Assembly (NCBI GenBank): GCA_031278815.1
Contig: JAITJS010000050.1
Span: 1 to 34,564 of the forward strand
Origin: Treponema sp.
GTDB lineage: Bacteria > Spirochaetota > Spirochaetia > Treponematales > Breznakiellaceae
Reading direction: 5' to 3'
Length of the DNA: 34,564 nt
In this document: positions 7,237-15,462 of the stretch, one piece after another
How positions within the stretch are numbered: the first letter of the stretch is position 1
How the letters are laid out: the number at the start of each line of letters is the position of its first letter
Position numbers and translations under genes: made by a program
Notes under the pieces: generated by a model
What the model saw: the letters and a program-made list of their open reading frames with translations, nothing else
What the model was told of the DNA's origin: nothing
Database searches by the model: none

Positions 7237-8763
7237 ATGTGGATATGGTGGGTAGTCCTCCCTCTTGCCGGGTTAACCTTAGGCTGGACGATAAGATGGC
7301 TGTATGCCAGATTCCAATTAACCGCGTCGGAGCAGCAAGCCGAACGCATTAAACAGGATGCGATAAAAGAAGCTGAGGCTAAAAAGAAGGAGATCCTTCT
7401 TGAAGCAAAAGAACAAGTTATCAGTGAAAAAAACCAGCAGGAGAGGGAAACCCGGGAACGCAGGGCTGAATTGCAACGATACGAGCGGCGTGTCGTACAA
7501 AAAGAAGAGACCATAGATAAAAAAACGAATCAGTTAGAACGGATGGAACAGGGACTTGCCGAGAAGGAAAAGAAAATCCGGGAACGGGAAGGAGCTTTGG
7601 ATCGAGAAGAAGAACGGTACCGGGAAGAATTGAAACGTATTTCTGGGTTAAGTGTTGAAGCCGCAAAGGCGCTCATTATTCGGAACTTGGAGAATGAAGC
7701 CCGGCATGATGCGCAGGGTTTAATCAGCAAGATTGAACAGGATGCAACGGTTCAGGCGGAAAAAAAGGCCCGCAATATTTTAGTTGCCACCATTCAGCGC
7801 TTATCTACAGAAGTAACCGGAGAGGTCACCGTGTCCACCGTGACCTTACCCAATGACGAGATGAAGGGCCGCATCATAGGCCGGGAGGGGCGGAATATCC
7901 GTACCCTGGAGACCCTCACCGGGGTGGATATTATCATTGACGATACTCCGGAGGCAGTGGTTATCTCCTGTTTTGATCCAGTACGCCGGGAAATCGCCAA
8001 GGTTGCCTTGGAGCGGCTCATCATTGACGGCAGGATCCATCCTGCCCGGATCGAGGAAATCGTAAACAAGGTTACCAAGGACATTTCTCAGAAGATATTT
8101 GAAGAGGGAGAGAAGGTTCTGTTTGATCTGGGGATTCACAATATCAAATCTGATACGATCCGGGCCTTGGGACGACTCTATTTCCGTACCAGCTATGGGC
8201 AAAACGTGCTCTACCATTCCAAGGAAGTGGCGATTCTTACGGGCATTCTTGCCGCAGAAATCGGGGCCAACCGGGAACTGGCCAAGCGGGCGGCACTGTT
8301 GCATGACATCGGTAAAGGGGTAGAATCGGATTCGGATTTAAACCACGCGGAGATCGGCATGGACATGGCCCGAAAGATGGGAGAAGACCCTCGGATCATC
8401 AACGCCATCGGAAGCCATCATAACGACCTAGAGCCTTCCTGTATCGAATCGGTACTGGTACAGATTGCCGATGCGATTTCCGCGTCCCGACCCGGAGCCC
8501 GGCGGGAAACCCTGGACAACTACATTAAACGACTGGAGAATCTGGAAAATATCGCCGCCAGCTTTACCGGGGTGGAAAAGGCTTTTGCGATTCAGGCAGG
8601 CCGGGAGTTGCGGATCATCGTCAACAACGAGGTGATGAACGATGAGCAATCCCGGGAACTGGCCAAGCAGATAGCCAAACGGATCGAAATGGATCTCCGC
8701 TATCCCGGTAGAATCAAGATAACCATCATCCGGGAAACCCGGATCATTGAGTATGCCCGGTAA
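7237..8763 (+). CDS. rny: Ribonuclease Y
   Basis: This is a membrane-anchored endoribonuclease that starts mRNA decay. The 508-residue protein has the full family layout: one N-terminal membrane helix (about 3-20), a long charged coiled coil (about 30-135), a KH RNA-binding domain with GRIIGREGRNIR (near 211-222), and an HD phosphohydrolase domain with the catalytic pair in ALLHDIGKG (near 353-361), followed by SHHND and the C-terminal YPGRIKITIIRETR. ATG 7237 is chosen since AAGGGG ends 7 bases before it; the adjacent GTG 7234 is the alternative. It is followed by its own terminator, so it is probably monocistronic. Confidence 0.97.
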   Translation: MWIWWVVLPLAGLTLGWTIRWLYARFQLTASEQQAERIKQDAIKEAEAKKKEILLEAKEQVISEKNQQERETRERRAELQRYERRVVQKEETIDKKTNQLERMEQGLAEKEKKIREREGALDREEERYREELKRISGLSVEAAKALIIRNLENEARHDAQGLISKIEQDATVQAEKKARNILVATIQRLSTEVTGEVTVSTVTLPNDEMKGRIIGREGRNIRTLETLTGVDIIIDDTPEAVVISCFDPVRREIAKVALERLIIDGRIHPARIEEIVNKVTKDISQKIFEEGEKVLFDLGIHNIKSDTIRALGRLYFRTSYGQNVLYHSKEVAILTGILAAEIGANRELAKRAALLHDIGKGVESDSDLNHAEIGMDMARKMGEDPRIINAIGSHHNDLEPSCIESVLVQIADAISASRPGARRETLDNYIKRLENLENIAASFTGVEKAFAIQAGRELRIIVNNEVMNDEQSRELAKQIAKRIEMDLRYPGRIKITIIRETRIIEYAR

Positions 8764-8784
8764 GGACCAGGACGTGCTGTTGAG

Positions 8785-8819
8785 CGGGTCCGTCGAGTAA
8801 GAAGGGCCCGTATTTTTTT
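8785..8819 (+). terminator. Rho-independent terminator after rny
   Basis: A 7-bp stem (8785-8791 with 8804-8810, one G-T pair), a 12-base loop, then TATTTTTTT. Confidence 0.75.
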
Positions 8820-8845
8820 AAATCCGGTCCATCCCAGGAACGTGA

Positions 8846-8875
8846 TTGATTAGATACCCCGGTTACGAGTATAGT
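8846..8875 (+). promoter_or_regulatory. Candidate promoter of the clpP-mscS-fliL-like run
   Basis: TTGATT (8846-8851), an 18-base spacer and TATAGT (8870-8875), about 32 bases before ATG 8908. Confidence 0.55.
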
Positions 8876-8907
8876 GATCCTACTTTTTAATTACGAGGAG
8901 ATGCGCA

Positions 8908-9543
8908 ATGCAAACCAGGTATAGCCCCCCTAAAAACTACGGCAAAAAGGGATATGCTGAAGACCCCGAAGAAGAGGCTGAGGAAAAATCCTCCGGATCA
9001 GGACCAGACCCCCTGTTAGCCAAGATGCTTAAAACCCGGACCATCTTGTTGTCTGGAGAAATAAAAAAAGACCTCGCCGAACGGGCCATACGGCAACTCC
9101 TCCTCTTGGAGGATATGGGGGAAGAGCCTATCCGTATTTTCATTGATTCCCCTGGAGGGGACGCGGACGCGGGGTTCGCGATCTTCGACATGATCCGCTT
9201 TATTAAGCCTCCGGTGTGGACCATTGGCATGGGCCTTGTGGCCAGCGCCGCAGCCATCATTCAGCTTGCCAGCCCCCGAAACCAACGGGTAGGGCTCCCT
9301 AACAGCCACTACCTCATCCATCAGCCCCTTTCAGGAATTCGAGGAGTTGCGACGGATATTGAAATCCATGCCCGGGAATTGGATAAGCTGCGGGAGAAGA
9401 TCAACCTCCTCATCGCCGAAGAGACGGGCGCGCCCTTTAAGCAGGTGGAACAGGACACGGACCGGGACTATTGGATGAATGCGGAAGAAGCGGTCCGCTA
9501 CGGCCTTATCTCACGGGTTATATCCCGGCGAGCCGAGCTGTAA
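8908..9543 (+). CDS. clpP: ClpP-family serine protease
   Basis: This is a cytoplasmic peptidase that normally forms a two-ring chamber fed by Clp ATPases. The protein has 211 residues. Residues 1-35 are an acidic, lysine-rich extension not found in most ClpP proteins. The catalytic Ser is in GLVASAAA (Ser113), His in YLIHQP (His138), and Asp in the DTDRDYW segment (183-187). The usual IDSPGG oxyanion motif is at 80-85. GLVASAAA differs from the common GQAASMGA, so this is a divergent ClpP, perhaps a second paralogue. GAGGAG ends 7 bases before ATG 8908. No ClpX gene is nearby. The next gene starts 37 bases on. Confidence 0.93.
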   Translation: MQTRYSPPKNYGKKGYAEDPEEEAEEKSSGSGPDPLLAKMLKTRTILLSGEIKKDLAERAIRQLLLLEDMGEEPIRIFIDSPGGDADAGFAIFDMIRFIKPPVWTIGMGLVASAAAIIQLASPRNQRVGLPNSHYLIHQPLSGIRGVATDIEIHARELDKLREKINLLIAEETGAPFKQVEQDTDRDYWMNAEEAVRYGLISRVISRRAEL

Positions 9544-9580
9544 GAGGCCCCTTATGCGAGACGGCGGAGTGTGAAGAAGC

Positions 9581-10603
9581 ATGCACGAATTCTTACAGGT
9601 AAGCATTGGAGGCAATCGGGTACAGCAATGGCTGTGGGCCCTGGGTTTCATGGGAGGGGGCTTTCTTGCGGGAAAGCTTTGCACCCTGATCTTCTCCGTT
9701 ATGGTAAAACATATCTGCCGTAAAACCTCCAGTCCCTTAGACGATCGGATGGTAGAAATCACCAAACAGCCCTTAACCTGGCTGATTACCGTCGGGGGTA
9801 TTGGCTATGGCCTGAGCCTGTTGGATCTCCATGACCCCTCCCGGCTGTGGGTAAACCGGGTCGTGGCCTCCCTGATTATGGTGGTTCTTGCCAAGGGTGT
9901 GGCAGCCCTGTTTGATCTCTTAATAAGCCGCTATGTCCCGGTAAAGGCCTCGGGCCCCCTCTCAAAAAAAGAAACCGATATGCAGCCCCTCCTTAGGAAG
10001 CTCTCCAGTACCCTGATATGGATCATTGCCGGGGTGCTTATCCTACGGACCTTGGGTTATAATGTCAGTGCCCTCATGGCGGGTTTAGGATTGGGGGGTG
10101 CGGCCTTAGCCCTGGCCTCCAAGGACACCTTATCCAACTGTTTCGGGTCCATTACGGTATTTGTAGATCGGCCTTTTGCCATCAATGATAGGATTAAAAT
10201 TGCCGGTTATGACGGGGTGATTACCGACATGGGCATCAGGACCAGCAGGCTGCAAACCCTGGAAAATCGCACGGTGATCATTCCCAATAGCATCTTTGCG
10301 TCCACCCCGATTGAAAACATCAGTGCCGCACCGAATAGCAAGGTAATCCAAACCCTGGCGGTACAGACCAGCATCGGCTTGGAAAAAATCGAGGAGGCCC
10401 TGGTCCTGCTCCGGGAGATCGGATCCACCCTAGAAGGAACCGATGGGGTTCCTTCGGCAGGGCTCACTACGGTCAGTGGCCGTACTTGCCTCCTTACCTT
10501 CACTTTTCATATAGCTAAAGATGCGGATTATATGGCCACCCTTAATAGGGTAAACCTCGCAGTACTCCGGCGTTTTGAGGAAGCGAGGATCTTATTGGGG
10601 TAA
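9581..10603 (+). CDS. MscS-family mechanosensitive channel
   Basis: This is a membrane channel that opens under tension to release solutes on osmotic downshock. The protein has 340 residues. Hydrophobic helices lie at about 16-40, 64-84, 90-115 and 140-158. The Gly/Ala-rich pore helix is LMAGLGLGGAALALASKD (about 165-182), followed by the conserved FGSITVFVDRPFAINDRI leading into the beta domain. The C-terminal alpha/beta domain ends with LRRFEEARILLG. No strong Shine-Dalgarno sequence precedes ATG 9581. The FliL-like gene begins 7 bases after the stop, so the two are probably cotranscribed with clpP. Confidence 0.93.
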   Translation: MHEFLQVSIGGNRVQQWLWALGFMGGGFLAGKLCTLIFSVMVKHICRKTSSPLDDRMVEITKQPLTWLITVGGIGYGLSLLDLHDPSRLWVNRVVASLIMVVLAKGVAALFDLLISRYVPVKASGPLSKKETDMQPLLRKLSSTLIWIIAGVLILRTLGYNVSALMAGLGLGGAALALASKDTLSNCFGSITVFVDRPFAINDRIKIAGYDGVITDMGIRTSRLQTLENRTVIIPNSIFASTPIENISAAPNSKVIQTLAVQTSIGLEKIEEALVLLREIGSTLEGTDGVPSAGLTTVSGRTCLLTFTFHIAKDADYMATLNRVNLAVLRRFEEARILLG

Positions 10604-10610
10604 GCCCTGG

Positions 10611-11114
10611 ATGACCCTTCTATCCAAGTTGGGAAGGTTCCTATACCGGGTTCTGTGGGTTCTGGTTTTGCTTTTAATCCTGGTACTTGCAGGGGTAACC
10701 GTGTATGCCTTGGTTTTACGGAATCCCGGGGCCCCTCCCTTGTATACCCTGCCTACCCGGATGATTCCGGCTTTTTCCCGTAAGGAAAAACCGGAACTCC
10801 GGGCTATGGACGGGATGTTTACCGGTATCGGCCGGTTTCGGGTAGTTACCGCAGATAAGCCGCCTATGACCATCGTTATTTCTATTGCCTTTCCCTATCA
10901 GAGTGAAGATCGGGCTTTTGCTGAAGAACTGGACTCCAAGGTCCAGGATTTGAGGAATATCGCCTCGGCGTATTTTAGCGCCCATACCGCAGAAGCATTG
11001 CGTGAAACCAACGAAAGCCTTATAAAGGCTGAGATAGTACGCCGGTATAACGCCCTACTGCATCTAGGACAAATAGAAGTATTGTATTTCCATGATTTTA
11101 TGATAATCGAATAA
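10611..11114 (+). CDS. FliL-like flagellar basal-body-associated protein
   Basis: The protein has 167 residues. A short basic N-terminus is followed by one membrane helix (about 11-34) and a periplasmic domain. The C-terminal pattern, an acidic helix with LDSKVQDLRNIASAYFS, then AEIVRRYNALL, then IEVLYFHDFMII, matches FliL proteins, which sit near the stator and tune motor function. An earlier in-frame ATG at 10575 overlaps mscS and is less likely, since ATG 10611 follows the mscS stop by 7 bases. It lies outside any flagellar operon here and may be a second FliL paralogue. Treponemes have periplasmic flagella, so the function is plausible. Confidence 0.75.
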   Translation: MTLLSKLGRFLYRVLWVLVLLLILVLAGVTVYALVLRNPGAPPLYTLPTRMIPAFSRKEKPELRAMDGMFTGIGRFRVVTADKPPMTIVISIAFPYQSEDRAFAEELDSKVQDLRNIASAYFSAHTAEALRETNESLIKAEIVRRYNALLHLGQIEVLYFHDFMIIE

Positions 11115-11162
11115 ACGGAACCGTTTTGTCGAATCTTGCTGATTTTGAAGCAAGGCCCCAGA

Positions 11163-11191
11163 TTGACAATATAACAATTGAAACATACACT
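11163..11191 (+). promoter_or_regulatory. Candidate promoter giving a leaderless glucan phosphorylase mRNA
   Basis: Consensus TTGACA (11163-11168), a 17-base spacer and TACACT (11186-11191). The start codon ATG 11198 is only 7 bases after the -10 hexamer, about where transcription would start, and no Shine-Dalgarno sequence is present. Confidence 0.5.
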
Positions 11192-11197
11192 AAAATT

Positions 11198-13738
11198 ATG
11201 AAAATTGCTACTTATACGGTTAAACCGAAACTTCCGAGTGCCTTAAAACCTCTGGAAGAAATAGCCCGTAACCTCTGGCTTTCATGGAATTTTGACGCGG
11301 TCCAACTCTTTATCCGTCTGGATTATGATGCATGGCTTAAATCTCAGCAAAGTCCGATTCGGGCTTTAGGCATGGTCAGTCAGGACCGGCTCGCTCAAGC
11401 GGCTAAAGATGACTCCTATTTAGCGGCGCTTAATGAAGTGTACAAGCGTTTCCTCAAATATAAAAAGGGAGACACCTGGTATCGCGGATCCCGCAGGGAT
11501 GTGGTTGCTTATTTTTCTATGGAATACGGCATGGATGTCTCCCTTCCCATTTATTCCGGGGGATTGGGTATCCTTTCCGGGGATCACATGAAGACCTCCT
11601 CTGATATGGGACTTCCCCTGGTAGGGATAGGTCTCCTCTATCGGCAGGGTTATTTTAAGCAGGTCCTCAATGCCGATGGATTCCAGCAAGAAAGTTATCC
11701 TGAAAACGATTGGTATAATATGCCGGTGGAACGGAAGATCGGTAGAGACGGGGAGCCTTTAAAGATCACCGTTGAGTTGGCCGGCAGGGTCGCGGTAGCC
11801 CAGATCTGGGAAGTTAAGGTAGGCCGTTCTTCCCTCTACTTATTGGATACTAATATCGAAGAAAATGCTCAGGATATACGGAATATTACCGCTGCCCTCT
11901 ATGGGGGGGATAAGGAAACCCGGATTCAGCAAGAAATCCTCTTAGGTATCGGGGGCATTCGTGCACTCCGGGCTTTGGGGATCAACCCTGCGGTAACCCA
12001 CATGAATGAGGGTCATTCGGCCTTTCTGGGGCTGGAACGGATCCGGGAACTCATGCAGGAAAAGGGGTTTACCTTTGAGGAAGCTAGAGAAGCGGTATGG
12101 CCCACTAATATCTTTACCACCCATACCCCGGTTCCTGCAGGGAACGAGCGGTTTGACATCGGGCTTATGGAAAAATATTTCCGTTCATGGCCGGAAATAG
12201 TAGGTATATCCTGGAAGGACTTCCTGGCCCTTGGCCGGATACACCCTGAGGATGATCATGAAACCTACTGTATGACGGTTTTGGCCCTCAAACTGGCGGC
12301 CTATGCCAATGGGGTTGCCCGGCTTCATGGGACCGTGTCCCGAGATATGTGGAAAGGACTGTGGCCGGGACTTCCCCTGGATGAGGTCCCGATCGGGCAT
12401 GTTACCAACGGGGTCCATCCCCGAACCTGGGTTTCTAATGTGATGACGGATCTCTTGGACCGGTACTTTGGCCTCCATTTTGAGGAAGATCCCACGGATC
12501 TGGCTATTTGGAACCGGATGGACCGGATTTCCGACGAAGAACTGTGGCGTACCCATGAACGGCGGCGGGAACGACTGGTGGTTTTTGCTCGGGAACGGAT
12601 ACGGCAATACATTACCCACTCGGGGGCAGTGAAGCGGCGGCTTCAGCAGGCAGAGGATGCCCTTTCTCCGTATGCCCTAACCTTGGCTTTTGCCCGCCGT
12701 TTTGCCACCTATAAGCGGGGGAACCTCCTGCTTCGGGACCCGGAACGACTCCTCAGACTGGTCAAAGACAATGAGCATCCAGTGCAGCTCATCTTTGCAG
12801 GAAAGGCCCACCCCATGGACATGCCCGGCAAGGAACTGATCCGGGAGATCCTCCATTTTGCAGAAAAATACGATGTTACCAGCCGTATTGTTTTCCTGGA
12901 AAACTACGATATGACCGTGGCCCGGTATCTCACCAGTGGAGCAGATGTGTGGCTTAATACCCCCCGGCGCCCGTTGGAGGCTTCCGGTACCAGCGGCATG
13001 AAGGCTGCCATGAACGGGGTGCTCAACTGTTCTATTCTGGATGGCTGGTGGGATGAGGCCTATAACCCTGAGGTTGGCTGGGCCATTGGGCAGGGGGAAC
13101 AATACGAAGACACGAATCTGCAAGATGATGTGGAAAGCAAGGCCCTCTATGATCTTTTGGAACGGGACATCATCCCGCTCTTCTATCAGCGGGGCCGGGA
13201 CGGGCTGCCCAGAGAATGGATCCGGCGAATGAAGGCTTCCATGCAAGTGATTGGTCAATCCATGTCGAGTCACCGGATGCTGATGGATTATTCCAACCAA
13301 TTCTACTTTCCCGCATTAAAGAACTACCGCCGGATCGTGAAGGATGAGTACAGGGAATCCAAATCCTTAGCCGCCTATTTTCAGAGACTTCGGGCCTCTT
13401 GGGACAGCTTAAAGATTGTAGCCCTTGAATCCAATGCAAAACCGGTGATGCAGCGGGGGGATTCCCTTACGGTTACCGCTTCCATTGATCTGGGGCCGCT
13501 CCTGCCAGAGGAATTATTGGTTGAACTGTACCACGGTTCAGTATCGAATCAAAGTACCGATATTGAACATGCCCGGCGCTCTGAAATGAAGCCGGTGAAT
13601 CATCAGGGAACTTGCTACCAGTACCAGGTGCGGGTAGAATGTACGGATACAGGCTTTCAGGGACACACCGTGCGGATACTCCCTAAACATGATGCCCTCG
13701 TCCATCCTTATCGATCGAGTTTTATCAAATGGGCCTAA
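11198..13738 (+). CDS. glgP: Alpha-glucan (glycogen) phosphorylase, GT35
   Basis: This PLP enzyme releases glucose-1-phosphate from glycogen or maltodextrin in the cytoplasm. The protein has 846 residues. The N-terminal domain has LPSALKPLEEIARNLWLSW, typical of the short alpha-glucan family phosphorylases. SGGLGILSGDHMKTSSDMG follows, then HMNEGHSAF and TTHTPVPAGNERFD. The PLP-binding Lys is K602 in GTSGMKAAMNG, followed by LDGWWDEAY. ATG 11198 is preferred to the upstream TTG 11126 because family members begin with this sequence and a consensus promoter lies between the two. There is no Shine-Dalgarno site, so a leaderless mRNA is likely. Confidence 0.96.
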   Translation: MKIATYTVKPKLPSALKPLEEIARNLWLSWNFDAVQLFIRLDYDAWLKSQQSPIRALGMVSQDRLAQAAKDDSYLAALNEVYKRFLKYKKGDTWYRGSRRDVVAYFSMEYGMDVSLPIYSGGLGILSGDHMKTSSDMGLPLVGIGLLYRQGYFKQVLNADGFQQESYPENDWYNMPVERKIGRDGEPLKITVELAGRVAVAQIWEVKVGRSSLYLLDTNIEENAQDIRNITAALYGGDKETRIQQEILLGIGGIRALRALGINPAVTHMNEGHSAFLGLERIRELMQEKGFTFEEAREAVWPTNIFTTHTPVPAGNERFDIGLMEKYFRSWPEIVGISWKDFLALGRIHPEDDHETYCMTVLALKLAAYANGVARLHGTVSRDMWKGLWPGLPLDEVPIGHVTNGVHPRTWVSNVMTDLLDRYFGLHFEEDPTDLAIWNRMDRISDEELWRTHERRRERLVVFARERIRQYITHSGAVKRRLQQAEDALSPYALTLAFARRFATYKRGNLLLRDPERLLRLVKDNEHPVQLIFAGKAHPMDMPGKELIREILHFAEKYDVTSRIVFLENYDMTVARYLTSGADVWLNTPRRPLEASGTSGMKAAMNGVLNCSILDGWWDEAYNPEVGWAIGQGEQYEDTNLQDDVESKALYDLLERDIIPLFYQRGRDGLPREWIRRMKASMQVIGQSMSSHRMLMDYSNQFYFPALKNYRRIVKDEYRESKSLAAYFQRLRASWDSLKIVALESNAKPVMQRGDSLTVTASIDLGPLLPEELLVELYHGSVSNQSTDIEHARRSEMKPVNHQGTCYQYQVRVECTDTGFQGHTVRILPKHDALVHPYRSSFIKWA

Positions 13739-13774
13739 AGTAGATTGGTTTGGTAAGGTGTTTAGTGTGGTTTT

Positions 13775-14551
13775 ATGATGTGCATGGCTTCTTCTCGGTT
13801 ACCGTCTTCAGAGACTAAGGGAGCAACTCGTTTTTTGTATCTGGATCAGGTGATGGCTTTTTTTGTGGCTATTCTGCTGATGAGTAATGTGGCTTCTTCA
13901 GCGAAGATCCTGGATATGGGTTTTTCCCTTTTTGGCATTCCTCTGGCCTTTGACGGTGGTACCCTGCTCTTTCCCCTGTCCTATGTGTTTGGGGATTTGC
14001 TCACTGAAGTATACGGGTTCCGCGCTTCCCGCCGGGTTATCTGGACCGGTTTTGCAGTCCTGGCCTTGTCATGGGGGGTATTCTTCCTGCTTCGCATCCT
14101 TCCTGGGGAAGCCTCTTGGGAATCCTATGCGGGAAGTGCCGCATTTGACGCAATTTTAGGAGGCATGAGTAGCGGGGGCATTGTCCTGGCAAGCCTTTTG
14201 GGATACTGGATGGGGGAATTCGCCAATTCTGCGGTTTTGTCCCGTATGAAAATTCTTATGCAAGGCCGGATGCTGTGGGTGCGGACCATTGGGAGTACCC
14301 TGGTAGGAGAATTAGTGGACAGTCTGGTTTTTGTATGTATTGCAAGTCTCACCGGGGTCTTTGGGTGGGAACTCTTTGGTACCCTGGTGTTTACCAACTA
14401 CCTGTTTAAGTGTACCCTTGAGGTGCTGATGACGCCCCTCACGTACCTGGCAGCGTATAAGCTCAAACGGGCTGAAGGGGTAGATACCTATGATGTGGGG
14501 GTTACCCTTAATCCCTTTGCCAGGGGTTTTGTCAAGGAAAAGACAGGCTAA
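13775..14551 (+). CDS. yhhQ: Queuosine precursor transporter, YhhQ family
   Basis: This is an inner-membrane importer for the queuine/preQ precursors used in tRNA modification. The 258-residue protein has about six hydrophobic helices. Family hallmarks are ILLMSNVASSAKI, FPLSYVFGDLLTEVYGFR, RRVIWTGF and RTIGSTLVGELVDSLVF. The first 20 residues are polar, and three candidate ATG codons (13775, 13778, 13784) lie close together without a good Shine-Dalgarno sequence, so the exact start is uncertain. No other queuosine gene is in the window. Confidence 0.93.
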   Translation: MMCMASSRLPSSETKGATRFLYLDQVMAFFVAILLMSNVASSAKILDMGFSLFGIPLAFDGGTLLFPLSYVFGDLLTEVYGFRASRRVIWTGFAVLALSWGVFFLLRILPGEASWESYAGSAAFDAILGGMSSGGIVLASLLGYWMGEFANSAVLSRMKILMQGRMLWVRTIGSTLVGELVDSLVFVCIASLTGVFGWELFGTLVFTNYLFKCTLEVLMTPLTYLAAYKLKRAEGVDTYDVGVTLNPFARGFVKEKTG

Positions 14552-14582
14552 AATCGCTTATAAGTTCTTGAGGAGGGCCCCT

Positions 14583-15248
14583 TTAATACTGCATGCCTAA
14601 CCCTCCCAAGTGTACTATAAACCCTACGCTGAGGGGAATCACCAGGTTATCGTAATCGTTCAAAGGAAGCGCTTCTACCAGGGTGGTGGTTATTGCCGCC
14701 AGCAACGCGGTTTGGTAATTATAAGAGACGTGATAGGCAGTAAAAAAGACTGCGGTAAAACATGCCGCAGAGCCTTCTATACTCTTCCCTAAGAGAAAAG
14801 CAGGACGAATCCGTCCGAACATCTTTCCTACTAAACTTGCGAATCCGTCTCCAAAGGCTAAGGCGTATATCCCAATGGAAGCTGCGGGATCAGGGTATAA
14901 GAGCAACGCCAAGGAAGCGCCCAGTCCTAAGGTAACTGGCCCAAGGACAAAATGACCCTTATCCCGTGAACGGGAAGCCATAGTGGTCAGGGAAGAAATG
15001 AGGGGGATATCTACCCCAGCAAGCCTGGCAATTTCCATATAGGTATACACCAAGGTACCCATTATGAGGAGGGACATGGTGAAGGGCCGGCTTATCGCAG
15101 CCATACTAGGACTCAGGGCTATAAGAAAGTGTATAGATTTTCTGATAACTTCGGTTTTAAGCTCTCTGAGTTCGAGGTTTCCAGGGATCATACCGGGCCG
15201 TCGAAGCATAAGTACGTCGTTTTTTAGTACAGGTATTGCCTTCATCAT
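14583..15248 (-). CDS. Dolichol/phytol-kinase-like CTP-dependent membrane kinase
   Basis: The protein has 221 residues from ATG 15248; other starts are TTG 15263 and ATG 15191, and none has a Shine-Dalgarno site. Family marks of the SEC59/phytol kinase and CDP-diglyceride synthetase group are ELKTEVIRKSIHF near the N-terminus, the CTP-binding GDGFASLVGKMFGR with GKSIEGSAACF, and EALPLNDYDNLVIPL near the C-terminus. About six membrane helices are predicted. Such enzymes phosphorylate a prenol or lipid alcohol; the substrate is not evident here. It is convergent with yhhQ, with 31 bases between the stops. Confidence 0.87.
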   Translation of the reverse strand: MMKAIPVLKNDVLMLRRPGMIPGNLELRELKTEVIRKSIHFLIALSPSMAAISRPFTMSLLIMGTLVYTYMEIARLAGVDIPLISSLTTMASRSRDKGHFVLGPVTLGLGASLALLLYPDPAASIGIYALAFGDGFASLVGKMFGRIRPAFLLGKSIEGSAACFTAVFFTAYHVSYNYQTALLAAITTTLVEALPLNDYDNLVIPLSVGFIVHLGGLGMQY

Positions 15249-15272
15249 GCTTTTTAATAGCAAATTCTATAC

Positions 15273-15288
15273 CAGGACTCAAGTCCTG
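15273..15288. promoter_or_regulatory. Operator-like inverted repeat upstream of the lipid kinase gene
   Basis: CAGGACT-CA-AGTCCTG, a perfect 7-bp inverted repeat with a 2-base centre, 25 bases before ATG 15248 and next to TATAGA (minus strand, 15271-15266). Its position suits a repressor site. No regulator is known. Confidence 0.35.
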
Positions 15289-15462
15289 TCCGTTCAGTAG
15301 GGTATACATAAAGCATACCCATCTTTCATTAATACCTATAACGAATAGGGGTGGATAAAAAGATTGCTGACCTCAGGAATGCTCGGTACCGTCCTCCCAG
15401 GTTTCCTGATATGTATGAAAAAACATACGAGATACATTCAAAAATTACTACGGTACACCACA

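Noticed and set aside
12677-13300. 207-codon minus-strand frame inside glgP
   Set aside because: It covers the PLP-site region of a clear phosphorylase on the other strand.
15299-15319. GGGTAT/ATACCC inverted repeat as a galK terminator
   Set aside because: The stem is short and no T run follows in the galK direction.
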